The translations under genes and the position numbers were made by a program. 6,161 nt of DNA from Desulfobacterales bacterium (GTDB taxonomy: Bacteria; Desulfobacterota; Desulfobacteria; Desulfobacterales; C00003060), in NCBI GenBank assembly GCA_030668505.1, contig DAOUTV010000119.1, positions 1 to 6,161 on the forward strand. Direction: 5' to 3'. Under the pieces are notes generated by a model, which had not been told where the DNA came from, searched no databases, and was given only the letters and a program-made list of their open reading frames with translations. Below, in pieces: positions 1 to 5,110 of this stretch; position 1 is the stretch's first letter; every line of letters starts with the position of its first letter.

Positions 1-648
1 TACAGGCATGGGAAACCAGAGCTTTTTATCAGAAATATTAAGGAAAAACGGGGGACAGTGGTTAGCCTTGAGGGAACAAGCATCACACCGGCTTGGGTAC
101 CTGGAAAGTTTGCTCTGGCCGCATCCCTTTCCCATGAAGGCAACCCGGCAATTTATCTGTTGAGTGGAAACGGTAAGATTATGAGAAAGTTGACCCGTTA
201 TTGGGGCATCGACGTCGCCCCTACGTGGTCGCCTGATGGGAAAAAGCTTGCGTTTGTTTCGAACCGATCAGGATCTCCCCAAATATTTATAAAAAACATC
301 GAAAACGGCAATATCCGCAGGCTGACATACGAGGGAAATTACAACACCTCACCCCAGTGGTCACCACAGGGCAACTACATAGCCTATGTGGGAATGAAAA
401 ACGGTCACCTTGATATTTACCTGATCGGGATAGACGGAAAGGGCCCAATTCAACTGACCCAAGACGCTGGAAACAATGAATCGCCAACATGGTCTCCAGA
501 CGGCACCCTCATCGCTTTTAGTTCTACCAGGAAAGGTCCGTCCAGGGTATATGTGATGAATGCTAACGGGTCGGATCAGCGTCGCTTGTTGCTCCTTGAA
601 GGTGAGCAGACAAATCCGAGTTGGTCACCACGGCTCACCAGTGGTTGA
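1..648 (+). CDS. tolB: TolB, Tol-Pal system beta-propeller protein, C-terminal part (5' end outside window)
   Basis: The reading frame is open from base 1 and ends at TGA 646-648, giving 215 visible residues; the gene begins upstream of the window. The protein is built of repeated propeller blades with the TolB/WD40-like signature W-SPDG followed by a short strand and a D/N-x-Y/F strand: SPDGKKLAF, SPQGNYIAY and SPDGTLIAF are three clear copies, with a degenerate one near the start (AWVPGKFALAA) and a final NPSWSP that closes the propeller. In known systems TolB is periplasmic and its propeller binds Pal, linking the inner-membrane TolQRA motor to the outer membrane. The signal peptide and N-terminal domain would lie upstream. 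pal follows at 942, as in canonical tol operons, but after an unusually long gap. An internal GTG at 58 is only an in-frame codon, not a start. Confidence 0.93.
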   Translation, partial: YRHGKPELFIRNIKEKRGTVVSLEGTSITPAWVPGKFALAASLSHEGNPAIYLLSGNGKIMRKLTRYWGIDVAPTWSPDGKKLAFVSNRSGSPQIFIKNIENGNIRRLTYEGNYNTSPQWSPQGNYIAYVGMKNGHLDIYLIGIDGKGPIQLTQDAGNNESPTWSPDGTLIAFSSTRKGPSRVYVMNANGSDQRRLLLLEGEQTNPSWSPRLTSG

Positions 649-652
649 AATC

Positions 653-684
653 CCGTGGTTGATTATGAGTTTGACCATGGTTTT
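653..684 (+). terminator. Weak hairpin plus short T run just after tolB
   Basis: CCGTGGT (653-659) can pair with ACCATGG (674-680), using one G-T wobble, around a 14-base loop. TTTT (681-684) follows directly. It lies 4 bases after the tolB stop. The stem is only 7 bp and the T run is short, so this is a possible but weak intrinsic terminator. Confidence 0.3.
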
Positions 685-725
685 AAGAGGTGTTGATACA
701 TTTTTGAGCTTTTTATAAGCTGAAA

Positions 726-777
726 CCGGATACTTGATGCTGGATTCAAAAGGAATCTTCCAGTATCAAGAATTCGG
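726..777. repeat. Imperfect inverted repeat in tolB-pal gap
   Basis: CCGGATACTTGATGCTGG (726-743) and CCAGTATCAAGAATTCGG (760-777) are inverted copies that match at 15 of 18 positions. An inner GATTC (743-747) can also pair with GAATC (753-757). A third piece, CCAGCATC (781-788), is an exact reverse complement of GATGCTGG at 736-743 and could compete for pairing. No T run follows, so it looks like a palindromic intergenic repeat rather than a terminator. Confidence 0.5.
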
Positions 778-878
778 CAACCAGCATCTGAATGTATTGC
801 GCGTAAGATAAAAGTTGTAATATTGGCTCATAATGTAATCAGGGCTGAATTCCTTGAGGTATTGCGGAATTTGAGCAC

Positions 879-907
879 TTGACTTTTTGGGAGGTTTCAA
901 GTATCTG
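879..907 (+). promoter_or_regulatory. Candidate promoter for pal (weak -10)
   Basis: TTGACT at 879-884 is a good -35 box (5 of 6 to TTGACA). At the ideal 17-bp spacing lies TATCTG (902-907), which matches TATAAT at only three positions. It would give a short leader before pal. The distance from tolB makes a separate pal promoter plausible, but the -10 is poor. Confidence 0.3.
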
Positions 908-941
908 CATGTAAAACTTTTGCTTTAGAGGAGGTGGAATT

Positions 942-1526
942 ATGACAAAGAGGTATTGGAGAAGTTTGGCGCTTTTTTTGGTGATTCCCGGTTTGATTTT
1001 TGCAGCTTCCTGTGCCAAGAAAGCAGTGGTGTCTGAGCCTGTTGTGACTCCTGCAGTAGATGAGGATGCCGAGGCAAAACGTCGGGCGGCAGAAGAAGCC
1101 CAGGCAGCACAGAGGGCCCTTGAAGAGCAGCGGCTGGAAGAGCAGCGGATGAGGGAAGAAGCCATGGCGCGCGAAGAATTGGCTGAGAAGGAAAGATTCC
1201 TGAATGAAGACATCCACTTTGAGTTTGATAAGTCGGCGCTGCTTCCTGAGGCGAAGGAAATTCTCAGAGACAAGGGAGAATGGCTTGGGGCACACCCTGA
1301 CGTTTCGGTTATTGTCGAAGGTCATTGTGACGATCGCGGGACCAACGAGTACAATTTGGCGCTCGGGGATCGACGTGCTCGGAGTGTCACAAGTTTTCTG
1401 TCAGACATGGGGATCGCGCCGGGACGCCTAACAACAATCAGTTATGGCGAGGAAAGACCTCTTGATCCTGAACAAAATGAAGAAGCATGGGCCATGAACA
1501 GACGGGCCCACTTTGTAATAGAATAA
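942..1526 (+). CDS. pal: Pal, peptidoglycan-associated outer-membrane lipoprotein
   Basis: This 194-residue protein opens with a basic, hydrophobic lipoprotein signal (MTKRYWRSLA...) and a lipobox ending AASC, so Cys24 is the likely lipidated residue. Ala at +2 fits outer-membrane sorting. Residues about 42-87 are a highly charged Ala/Glu/Arg-rich helix, probably coiled, that is longer than the tether of E. coli Pal. The OmpA-like domain spans about 88-194, with the hallmark VEGHCDDRG (125-133), LGDRRA (141-146) and NRRAHFVIE at the end. By family knowledge Asp130 and Arg145 bind the diaminopimelate of peptidoglycan. The ATG at 942 is preceded at 7 bases by a near-perfect Shine-Dalgarno (AGAGGAGGTG, 927-936), implying strong translation. 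Pal anchors the outer membrane to the wall and is the partner of TolB encoded just upstream. An unusual point is Cys129 in place of the common Ala of GHADERG. Confidence 0.95.
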   Translation: MTKRYWRSLALFLVIPGLIFAASCAKKAVVSEPVVTPAVDEDAEAKRRAAEEAQAAQRALEEQRLEEQRMREEAMAREELAEKERFLNEDIHFEFDKSALLPEAKEILRDKGEWLGAHPDVSVIVEGHCDDRGTNEYNLALGDRRARSVTSFLSDMGIAPGRLTTISYGEERPLDPEQNEEAWAMNRRAHFVIE

Positions 1527-1546
1527 AAGACCATCATTATCATCAT

Positions 1547-1592
1547 CGGTGGCTTCCACTAATCCCCTGAACAGGATTTAGTGGAAGCACCG
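1547..1592 (+). terminator. Long hairpin after pal (terminator or mRNA 3'-end stabiliser)
   Basis: The arm 1547-1565 (CGGTGGCTTCCACTAATCC) pairs with 1574-1592 (GGATTTAGTGGAAGCACCG). An 11-bp perfect core, GCTTCCACTAA/TTAGTGGAAGC, is extended on both sides with single-base bulges. It starts 20 bases after the pal stop. The following bases (CTCTTCAACC) are not a proper T run, so it may work as a weak or Rho-assisted terminator or protect the pal mRNA end. Confidence 0.55.
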
Positions 1593-1627
1593 CTCTTCAA
1601 CCTCAGTGTTTGTCGGGTTGACTCAAT

Positions 1628-1769
1628 GAGACCTTTGAAAAACGCGACATTTTTTTGTCAGGCAAGGAAGGCAAAAATTTTAACCGTAGGAATACATTAT
1701 GTATTTCGAGGATTAAAATTCAAAGCCTGACGCCGCATCACGAAAAAATGACAGTTTTGCAAAGGTCTC
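1628..1769. mobile_element. 142-bp MITE-like palindromic element with TCAAT target duplication
   Basis: The ends are imperfect inverted repeats: GAGACCTTTGAAAAACG at 1628 and GTTTTGCAAAGGTCTC ending at 1769. Pairing continues inward: GTCAGGC (1657-1663) with GCCTGAC (1725-1731), AATTTTAA (1676-1683) with TTAAAATT (1713-1720), and a centre AATACAT-T-ATGTATT (1691-1705). The centre of symmetry, 1698, is the midpoint of the element. The direct repeat TCAAT flanks it at 1623-1627 and 1770-1774, as expected of a transposition target duplication. There is no transposase gene inside, so it must have been mobilised by one elsewhere. A reading frame open through the element into cpoB is judged accidental. 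A related shorter copy lies at 2799-2877. Confidence 0.8.
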
Positions 1770-1790
1770 TCAATAAACCCAATGAACTCA

Positions 1791-1818
1791 GTAGATACCC
1801 ACGGGCTTACGCCCGTGG
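1791..1818 (+). repeat. REP-like unit: GTAG followed by a perfect hairpin
   Basis: GTAG (1791-1794) is followed by CCACGGGC-TTAC-GCCCGTGG (1799-1818), an 8-bp perfect GC-rich stem with a 4-base loop. A GTAG/GGAG tetranucleotide beside a hairpin is the known layout of REP elements that RAYT (TnpA-REP) transposases recognise. Only one unit is seen here and no RAYT gene is in the window. There is no T run, so a terminator role is unlikely. Confidence 0.55.
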
Positions 1819-1840
1819 TCCTCTGCCAATTGTTGATAGA

Positions 1841-1868
1841 TTTACAAGTCCTTCAGGTTGTCTATTAA
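1841..1868 (+). promoter_or_regulatory. Candidate sigma70-type promoter of cpoB(-ruvCAB)
   Basis: TTTACA (1841-1846, 5 of 6 to TTGACA) and TATTAA (1863-1868, 4 of 6 to TATAAT) are spaced by 16 bp. The predicted start site near 1875 would give a leader of roughly 30 bases before the cpoB ATG at 1907. It lies downstream of the pal hairpin and both repeat elements, where a separate promoter would be needed. The leader carries two direct copies of CCTGCAAG (1872-1879 and 1886-1893) with no known role. Confidence 0.42.
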
Positions 1869-1906
1869 CAGCCTGCAAGTTAGAACCTGCAAGCGGTCCA
1901 AATCAT

Positions 1907-2758
1907 ATGTATGAAAACATAGCGGCATCGTTGGTAGTCCTTGTAATGACTGTGGTGATGTCATTGAGCGGTTGTGCCCTCCAAAAGGATCTGGTAGCGC
2001 TCGATGACGAGGTCATAGCCTTTGAGCAAAAAAGCGAAGCAGACATGGCATTGCTTCGGTCTAAAGTGAAGCATTATCACGAGGATCAATTGAAATCCGA
2101 CCAGGATTCTCGAAACAGGCACGCAGAACTGCGTGCGCTAATAAACGACCTCAGAGACGAAATGAGTCAGCTTCGTGGAGGGGTGGAAAAAGGCCAATAT
2201 GATACCCAGAAAAAGATGGAGGGCCTGGCTGAGACCCACCAAAAAAACCTGGAGAAGTCTCTCCAAAACAATCATGATCGGATTGTTAGAATAGAACAAT
2301 ATCTGGGGATGGAGCCTTCAGAAAAACTTGGTGCTCCGGGTATAGACCAAGATAAGGGTAAAAAGGAAAAACTGGAAGCACAGGAAACCTCTGAAGGTCT
2401 ATATGCTAAGGCCAAACAATCCTTTGACAAGGGCGAGTACGAGAATGCCCGGGAACTGTTTCGGTCCTTTTTGAAACAGTTCCCGAAGTCCAAAAAAGGT
2501 GACAACGCACAGTTTTGGCTTGGTGAGATTTACTATCGCGAGAAGTGGTACGAAAAGGCCATATTAGAATATCAAAAGGTCATTGAAGGCTATCCCAAAG
2601 GGAACAAAACCCCCAGTGCTCTGCTTAAGCAAGGGTTTGCCTTTCTTAATCTTGACGATAAAGCCAATGCCCGACTCATCTTGAAGGAATTGATTCGAAA
2701 GTACCCGGATTCCAACGAGGCAAATATCGCTAAAAATAAGTTGAAGACTCTAAAATGA
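1907..2758 (+). CDS. cpoB: CpoB/YbgF-like Tol-Pal coiled-coil TPR lipoprotein
   Basis: From ATG 1907 the product has 283 residues. The start is chosen because it begins a signal sequence (MYENIAASLVVLVMTVVMSL) ending in the lipobox LSGC, with Cys23 as lipidation site and Ala at +2, suggesting outer-membrane anchoring. The frame is open further upstream to 1655, but that part runs through the MITE-like and REP-like repeats and is unlikely to be translated. Residues about 27-130 are charged, with heptad-like spacing typical of the YbgF trimerising coiled coil. Residues about 162-283 form three TPR-type repeats (GEYENARELFRSFLKQFP, KWYEKAILEYQKVIEGYP, DKANARLILKELIRKYP). In E. coli, CpoB coordinates Tol-Pal constriction with PBP1B, but it is soluble there; here it is probably a lipoprotein. 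The position after pal supports the assignment. Its Shine-Dalgarno is weak (AAGCGG, 1891-1896). Confidence 0.85.
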   Translation: MYENIAASLVVLVMTVVMSLSGCALQKDLVALDDEVIAFEQKSEADMALLRSKVKHYHEDQLKSDQDSRNRHAELRALINDLRDEMSQLRGGVEKGQYDTQKKMEGLAETHQKNLEKSLQNNHDRIVRIEQYLGMEPSEKLGAPGIDQDKGKKEKLEAQETSEGLYAKAKQSFDKGEYENARELFRSFLKQFPKSKKGDNAQFWLGEIYYREKWYEKAILEYQKVIEGYPKGNKTPSALLKQGFAFLNLDDKANARLILKELIRKYPDSNEANIAKNKLKTLK

Positions 2759-2798
2759 TCAACAAGGCCGAAACCCGCGTTTGAAACCAGTACTTCAG

Positions 2799-2877
2799 GA
2801 GACGTTTGCAAAGCGTTCAATTTTATCCAAGGTCAAGGAAGATGGGTTCGGAAAAAGGAAGGTTTTGCAAAGGTCTC
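2799..2877. mobile_element. 79-bp shortened relative of the MITE-like element, over the ruvC start
   Basis: The left end GAGACGTTTGCAAAGCG (2799-2815) and right end GTTTTGCAAAGGTCTC (2862-2877) form terminal inverted repeats with 13 of the first 15 positions matching. Compared with the 142-bp element, the last 16 bases are identical and the last 30 match at 26 positions. The first 43 bases match at about 29, including CAAGGAAG at the same offset (2834-2841 against 1663-1670). The palindromic centre is missing. Flanks TTCAG (2794-2798) and TTAAG (2878-2882) could be a decayed target duplication. The likely ruvC start codon lies inside the right end. Confidence 0.65.
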
Positions 2878-3350
2878 TTAAGGTCATCGGAGTCGATCCT
2901 GGCTTAGCTGATACAGGTTTTGGGATAGTCCAGGGGTCTGGCCCCAGGATTAGAGACTATGCCTTCGGCACGATCCGCACCTCAAAGACCGAGACTTTAT
3001 CCAACAGGCTTCACCATATCTTTTCTGAGCTTTGTTCCATTCTGAATTCCGAAAAACCCGACCTGATGGTCATTGAAGATATCTTTTCTCTCAAGCAATA
3101 TCCCAAATCGAGTATTGCTCTCGGTAAGGTTTGCGGTGTTATACTTCTTGCAGGCTCTCAGCGTGGAATACAGGCCGTGGAACTGCCTACAAAGGAAGTC
3201 AAACGCATACTGACGGGAAACGGAAATGCCAACAAGGATCAAGTGGAGAGGGCGGTAAGGCATTTTTTGAAAAGAGACATATCCATTACTCCGTCGCACG
3301 CTTCAGACGCCATAGCCTTAGCCCTGGTAGGCTTTTTTAGACATCCGTAA
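2865..3350 (+). CDS. ruvC: RuvC, crossover junction endodeoxyribonuclease (Holliday junction resolvase)
   Basis: RuvC cuts Holliday junctions in symmetrically opposed strands as part of the RuvABC resolvasome, using a metal-dependent RNase H fold. From TTG 2865 the product has 161 residues, usual for the family, starting a few residues before the first strand (KVIGVDPG). Catalytic residues are visible: Asp11 in VDPG, Glu71 in VIEDIF, and His145/Asp148 in PSHASDAIA. The third position is His, as in Thermus RuvC, instead of Asp as in E. coli. GNGNANKDQV is the conserved DNA-contact loop. The start is uncertain: the alternative TTG at 2781 adds 28 residues without family counterpart, partly encoded by the repeat element. 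The purine-rich GGAAGG (2857-2862) is close to TTG 2865, only 2 bases away. No ATG or GTG is available in frame. ruvA follows after 15 bp. Confidence 0.9.
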   Translation: MQRSLKVIGVDPGLADTGFGIVQGSGPRIRDYAFGTIRTSKTETLSNRLHHIFSELCSILNSEKPDLMVIEDIFSLKQYPKSSIALGKVCGVILLAGSQRGIQAVELPTKEVKRILTGNGNANKDQVERAVRHFLKRDISITPSHASDAIALALVGFFRHP

Positions 3351-3365
3351 TCGTAGGAGCAGGAC

Positions 3366-3983
3366 ATGATCGGCTATCTGGAAGGCAAGCTGCTAAAAAA
3401 AGAACCGGATCGTATCTTGCTGTTAGCCAACCAGGTTGGTTACGAAATACTACTGCCGGCAATTGTAAGAGAGTCCTTTGATTCCAAAAAGACTGGTGAA
3501 GAGGTTGCCCTATACATTTACTACCATCAAACCGAGCGTCAGCCCAAGCCGACTCTTATAGGTTTCAACCTGGAGGTGGAACGGGAGTTCTTCCGTTACT
3601 TCATATCAGTGGAAGATATTGGACCTATGAAGGCGGTTCAGGCCCTTACGGAACCGGTTCGAGAGATTGCCAGGGCTATAGAGTCCAGGGATGCGCCCTA
3701 TTTGAAGCAACTAAAAGGGATTGGGAACCGAACAGCACAGAAGATCTTGGCAACCTTGGAGGGCAAGATGGCCAAGTTTGCCTTAATCCGAAAGGTTGAA
3801 GAACCGACTGAAACTGCACCATCTGAAGATTTTGTGGAACAGGTCCAGGGGGTGCTGGTAAAGCAGTTGGGCCACAAGATGAAAGAAGCTAGGGGGCTGA
3901 TAGCTGCCGCCTTGAAAAAAAATAGCAGTATTACTACGGCAGAAGAACTTTTTGAAGAGGTCTATCGCGGGGAAGTAAGCTAA
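3366..3983 (+). CDS. ruvA: RuvA, Holliday junction branch-migration complex DNA-binding subunit
   Basis: RuvA tetramers bind the four-way junction and load RuvB rings. The 205-residue length and three-domain order fit: OB-fold at about 1-66 (MIGYLEGKLL, NQVGYEILLP), paired helix-hairpin-helix motifs at about 74-136 (VEDIGPMKAVQAL and LKGIGNRTAQKIL), a flexible acidic linker, and the RuvB-binding domain III at about 155-203. The ATG at 3366 has AGGAG (3355-3359) 6 bases upstream. Odd points are seen by aligning from memory with E. coli RuvA. The acidic-pin residues Glu55-Asp56 correspond to Gln59-Pro60 in HQTERQPKPTLIGF, and the first hairpin reads DIGPM where GVGPK is usual. The gene overlaps ruvB by one base (TAATG), so the two are translationally coupled and probably made in set proportions. 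Confidence 0.95.
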   Translation: MIGYLEGKLLKKEPDRILLLANQVGYEILLPAIVRESFDSKKTGEEVALYIYYHQTERQPKPTLIGFNLEVEREFFRYFISVEDIGPMKAVQALTEPVREIARAIESRDAPYLKQLKGIGNRTAQKILATLEGKMAKFALIRKVEEPTETAPSEDFVEQVQGVLVKQLGHKMKEARGLIAAALKKNSSITTAEELFEEVYRGEVS

Positions 3984-5038
3984 TGGGAAATCAGAGTCCG
4001 CAAGAAGGTAAGGCAGCTGGAGAGGACAGCGTTGCACTGCTTTCCAACAAGGCCGATCCTGCCGAGGAAACATCACATTTCATAAGCCTCAGGCCTAAGA
4101 GTTTGAAGGACTATATCGGTCAGGCCGAGGTGGTAGAAGCCCTCAGTATTGCCATTGAGGCTGCACGCCAACGGAAAGAGCCACTGGATCACATCCTGTT
4201 TCATGCCCCCCCCGGCCTGGGCAAGACAACCCTTGCCCACATTATTGCTGGAGAAATGGGTGTTAACATGACAGTGACCAGTGGCCCGGCTCTGGAAAAG
4301 GGGGGCGATCTGTTAGGCATACTGACCCATCTGGAAGAAGGGGACATACTCTTCATCGATGAGATCCACCGGCTTCCGAAAGTGGTTGAGGAGTTTCTCT
4401 ATCCCGCTATGGAAGATTTTGCGGTGGATTTTATCTTTGATAAGGGCGTTCATGCCAGAAGTCACCGATACCGGCTGGCATGCTTTGTCCTGGTGGGTGC
4501 CACAACCCGTGCAGGGTTGCTCTCAGCTCCACTGCGTGAACGTTTTGGCATATTTAGGAGCCTCGGTTTTTACTCTGATAAAGAGCTGGTTCAAGTTGCA
4601 AAGCGTTCGGCTGTTCTTTTGAATGTTGAAACCGACACAGATGGCGCTTACGAGATTGCACGCCGCTCTCGGGGTACCCCCAGGATTGTGAACCGGCTCT
4701 TGAAGCGGGTGAGGGACTTTGCCCAGGTCAGAGGCGACGGGATCATCCGCAAAGACACAGTCTGTAAGGCATTGGAGCTTGAGGGGGTTGATGACAAGGG
4801 CCTGACAGTGCTGGACAGGAAATACTTGAAAACCATTATCGACTTCTACAATGGAGGACCTGTGGGCATCGAGGCCATCGCGGCCACCTTGCAAGAAGAG
4901 TCCGACACCCTGGTGGATGTTGTAGAGCCGTATCTGCTAAAGATTGGGTTTGTCAACCGCACCTCCTCCGGCCGCAAGGTCACAGAAGAAGCATACCGTC
5001 ATTTTGGTTTGCCAATCCAACAAGGGCTATTTAGATAG
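3983..5038 (+). CDS. ruvB: RuvB, Holliday junction branch-migration AAA+ ATPase
   Basis: RuvB forms hexameric rings that pump DNA through the RuvA-bound junction using ATP. The 351-residue protein shows all AAA+ elements: an N-terminal RPKSLKDYIGQ segment, Walker A APPGLGKTT (75-83), Walker B LFIDEIH (123-129), sensor 1 with GATTRAG (172-178), the arginine-finger segment PLRERFG (183-189), sensor 2 RGTPR (Arg234), and a C-terminal winged helix from about 272 (GGPVGIEAIAATL, EPYLLKIGF). The start ATG overlaps the ruvA stop. Departures from the usual consensus are Ala75 for the first Gly of Walker A, GVHARSHRYRL where GPxARSIxIDL is usual, LACF for LPPF, and RTSSGRKVT for RTPRGRxAT in the wing. 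All catalytic residues remain, so the protein should be active. A terminator follows within 10 bases. Confidence 0.96.
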   Translation: MGNQSPQEGKAAGEDSVALLSNKADPAEETSHFISLRPKSLKDYIGQAEVVEALSIAIEAARQRKEPLDHILFHAPPGLGKTTLAHIIAGEMGVNMTVTSGPALEKGGDLLGILTHLEEGDILFIDEIHRLPKVVEEFLYPAMEDFAVDFIFDKGVHARSHRYRLACFVLVGATTRAGLLSAPLRERFGIFRSLGFYSDKELVQVAKRSAVLLNVETDTDGAYEIARRSRGTPRIVNRLLKRVRDFAQVRGDGIIRKDTVCKALELEGVDDKGLTVLDRKYLKTIIDFYNGGPVGIEAIAATLQEESDTLVDVVEPYLLKIGFVNRTSSGRKVTEEAYRHFGLPIQQGLFR

Positions 5039-5046
5039 AGTCTTGC

Positions 5047-5089
5047 ACCCCCCTGTCAGAAGGGCAGGTGATTCCAGGGGGTATTTTTT
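5047..5089 (+). terminator. Rho-independent terminator after ruvB
   Basis: ACCCCCCTG (5047-5055) pairs with CAGGGGGT (5075-5082), an 8-bp GC-rich stem with one bulged C. ATTTTTT (5083-5089) follows. It begins 8 bases after the ruvB stop and closes the cpoB-ruvCAB unit. Inner CCTG/CAGG pairing offers a second, smaller fold. Confidence 0.85.
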
Positions 5090-5110
5090 CTCTCACAGAA
5101 GAGCAGGTTA

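Larger units (their letters stand above)
649..941. other. tolB-pal intergenic region without a gene
   Basis: These 293 bp hold no convincing reading frame. They contain the weak hairpin after tolB, an imperfect inverted repeat (726-777), a candidate promoter (879-907) and the strong Shine-Dalgarno of pal (927-936). tolB and pal are often close together in other bacteria, so the gap is notable. Confidence 0.7.

Noticed and set aside
839..1325. Two overlapping minus-strand reading frames opposite pal
   Set aside because: They are low-complexity (Ser/Ala/Arg or Phe/Leu-rich) shadows of the charged coiled-coil region of pal, with no recognisable domain.
1799..1818. Terminator at the CCACGGGC hairpin
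   Set aside because: No T run follows, and a GTAG motif at its base fits a REP-like unit better.
1655..1906. N-terminal extension of the cpoB frame by 84 residues
   Set aside because: The extension is translated repeat DNA (MITE-like and REP-like units). A proper lipoprotein signal begins at 1907, and an extension would bury it inside the protein.
2806..2818. 13-base match TTGCAAAGCGTTC to 4596-4608 inside ruvB
   Set aside because: It is a match of this length that can arise by chance in 6 kb. The ruvB copy sits in a normal coding stretch without inverted-repeat partners.
2781..2864. 28-residue N-terminal extension of RuvC from TTG 2781
   Set aside because: The family begins just before the VDPG strand, and most of this stretch is the 79-bp repeat element. 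It is kept only as an alternative start because the ribosome site for TTG 2865 is too close.
4523..4894. Minus-strand reading frame opposite ruvB
   Set aside because: It lies wholly inside the well-supported ruvB gene and shows no domain or ribosome site.
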